Below, piece after piece: positions 37,071-38,181 of a DNA stretch of 38,181 nt; the first letter of the stretch is position 1; the number at the start of each line of letters is the position of its first letter. This DNA is from a virus. The notes under the pieces were generated by a model. It did not search any database and was not told where the DNA came from. It saw nothing but the letters and a program-made list of their open reading frames with translations. A program made the translations under genes and the position numbers. The stretch covers positions 1 through 38,181 of the IMG/VR virus record IMGVR_UViG_3300033553_000282. One strand, given 5' to 3'.

Positions 37071-37712
37071 ATGGCTTACTCATTTTGGGCAAACGTCGGC
37101 GTCGACATTGAAACCGACAAAGGCACCGCAATCACCATCAACAGCATCAGCAAGGCGTCGCCGCCGGTGGTCGGCTACACCGGCACCGACCCGGTAAGTG
37201 GCGATGTGATGCTGCTTTCCATCGCCGGCATGACGCAATTGCACAAGCGCGCGGTGCGCGTCGCCAACGTGGACGTCGGCGCCAACACATTCGAAATCGA
37301 GGATGAGGACAGCACGAACTACTCGACCTTCGTTTCGGGCACCGCCACGCCCATCACGCTCGGCGCCTCGATGACCACCGTGCAAGACGTTTCGAGCGGC
37401 GGCGGTGAGCCGGAATTCAAGGATATCACCACGATTCACGACCAAATCCGTCGCGAGGTGCCCACCGTCGTTTCGGCTTTCAACCTGAGCTTTGGGTGCT
37501 TGTGGGATATGACCGACGCGGCGCACATCGAGCTCAAAAAGGCCACGCTCGAGCTCACCGAGCGCGTGGTGCGCATCCGGTTTTCCAACGGCGTCCAGAT
37601 GATCGGCAGCGCCTACGTCAGCGCGGTCGGCGTGCCCACCGGCGCCGCCCAGGACGTCGTCAAGACGCCCGTGAGCTTCACGATGCAGGGCCTCCCCTCG
37701 ATCGTGTCCTGA
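37071..37712 (+). CDS. Major tail tube protein
   Basis: 213 residues from ATG 37071, with AAAAGGA upstream. It is rich in beta strands (YSFWANVGVDIETDKGTAITINSISKASPPVVGYTG, IEDEDSTNYSTFVSGTATPITL) and resembles lambda gpV-type tube proteins. It lies directly before the chaperone genes. Many copies form the tube around the tape measure. Confidence 0.85.
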   Translation: MAYSFWANVGVDIETDKGTAITINSISKASPPVVGYTGTDPVSGDVMLLSIAGMTQLHKRAVRVANVDVGANTFEIEDEDSTNYSTFVSGTATPITLGASMTTVQDVSSGGGEPEFKDITTIHDQIRREVPTVVSAFNLSFGCLWDMTDAAHIELKKATLELTERVVRIRFSNGVQMIGSAYVSAVGVPTGAAQDVVKTPVSFTMQGLPSIVS

Positions 37713-37722
37713 CGGCGGCCGC

Positions 37723-38052
37723 ATGGCGCTCAAACGTGACGCAATCAAACCACCCACGCTCCCGCGGGAAACGTACCCATGCCCCGAGCTGGGCGGCGAG
37801 GTCATCATCCGCGGGCCGCTCGCCTCGGCGCGGATCGCCATGCAGCGCCACGCCACCGACCCCGGGGCCGGCGTCGAGCAACTTGCGCCGATTCTCCTGG
37901 CGGCCAGCGTGCTCGATGCCGACGATCAACCCATTTTCAGCGCGGAACAATGGGATGCGTGGGGCGGTGGGAACTACGAAGCCTACATCGGACTTTTCAA
38001 TGCCGCGATGCGCCTGTGGGGCTTCGATAGCGAGGCCAACCGAAAAAACTGA
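37723..38052 (+). CDS. Tail assembly chaperone G
   Basis: 109 residues. It is the usual small acidic chaperone between tail tube and tape measure (IRGPLASARIAMQRHATDPGA, then SAEQWDAWGGGNYEAYIGLFNAAMRLWG). It ends in CGA AAA AAC TGA, where a -1 slip on A AAA AAC would continue into the T frame. The free G form and the GT fusion would both be made. The end of the gene is in the duplicated contig end. Confidence 0.88.
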   Translation: MALKRDAIKPPTLPRETYPCPELGGEVIIRGPLASARIAMQRHATDPGAGVEQLAPILLAASVLDADDQPIFSAEQWDAWGGGNYEAYIGLFNAAMRLWGFDSEANRKN

Positions 38053-38181
38053 CCGGCCGGCCGGAGCTGCGCCAAGCATTCCGGCTGGCCGCCTTGATGC
38101 GATGCCCGGTCGGCGAACTCGGCGAACGGATGACGGCCGAGGAGTTTGGATTGTGGCTCGCCTGGCTGGAAAACGAACCCG
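38041..38181. repeat. Terminal direct repeat, right copy
   Basis: An exact copy of positions 1-141. The physical genome is therefore about 38,040 bp on a circular map. The copy contains the second occurrence of the slippery site and the start of the T frame. Confidence 0.93.

Overview
The window is a complete temperate siphovirus genome (or excised prophage), roughly 38.04 kb, from a high-GC proteobacterial host. Betaproteobacteria are the best guess from gene content and codon use, but the host cannot be fixed from this sequence. The first 141 bases (1-141) recur exactly at the end (38041-38181), so the contig is circular and was opened inside the tail assembly chaperone gene. No tRNA, rRNA, CRISPR array or insertion sequence was seen.

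Layout on the circle. Packaging and head genes run rightward from about 27.1 to 36.6 kb: a conserved protein of unknown function, small and large terminase (lambda gpA type), a small HTH protein, a gpW-like joining protein, a lambda gpB-type portal, an S49 prohead protease with a nested scaffold-like start, a decoration protein, a Mu gpT-type major capsid protein and connector proteins. The tail module continues from 36.6 kb across the contig ends to 11.35 kb: terminator, tube, chaperones G and GT made by a predicted -1 frameshift, tape measure, DUF2460, DUF2163, NlpC/P60, the tail tip protein and three adhesin-like proteins. A lysis cassette (11.37-14.34 kb) has several small membrane proteins, a GH108 endolysin and a nested Rz/Rz1 pair.

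The leftward early operon (21.0 down to 14.5 kb) is a chain of about 20 mostly tiny genes joined by ATGA/GTGA overlaps. It includes two HNH endonucleases, a dNMP kinase, a J-domain protein, several Cys-rich or single-membrane-segment proteins, and finally a DUF4224 protein and a tyrosine integrase. The immunity region (21.0-21.9 kb) has a repressor and a Cro-like gene. Two early promoters of identical design each carry a perfect GTTTAG-N6-CTAAAC operator over the -10 box and a second, degenerate operator over the -35 box.

Rightward of cro lies an odd segment with two convergent, antisense-overlapping gene pairs. Then come a CII-like regulator, a winged-helix protein and a Toprim/VirE-type primase-helicase. 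Immediately after the helicase is a 264-bp array of eleven TTCCATAC/GTATGGAA octamers in both orientations, the best candidate for the replication origin. A 28-bp palindromic element is repeated exactly just after the stop codons of the HTH gene and the portal gene.

No clearly new defence or counter-defence system can be named. The most notable unexplained items are the iteron array, the paired operator design with a leaderless cro, the convergent gene pairs with their own leftward promoter, the duplicated palindrome, a roughly 410-residue Cys-rich insertion in the tail tip protein, and the string of unassigned tiny genes under the leftward promoter.
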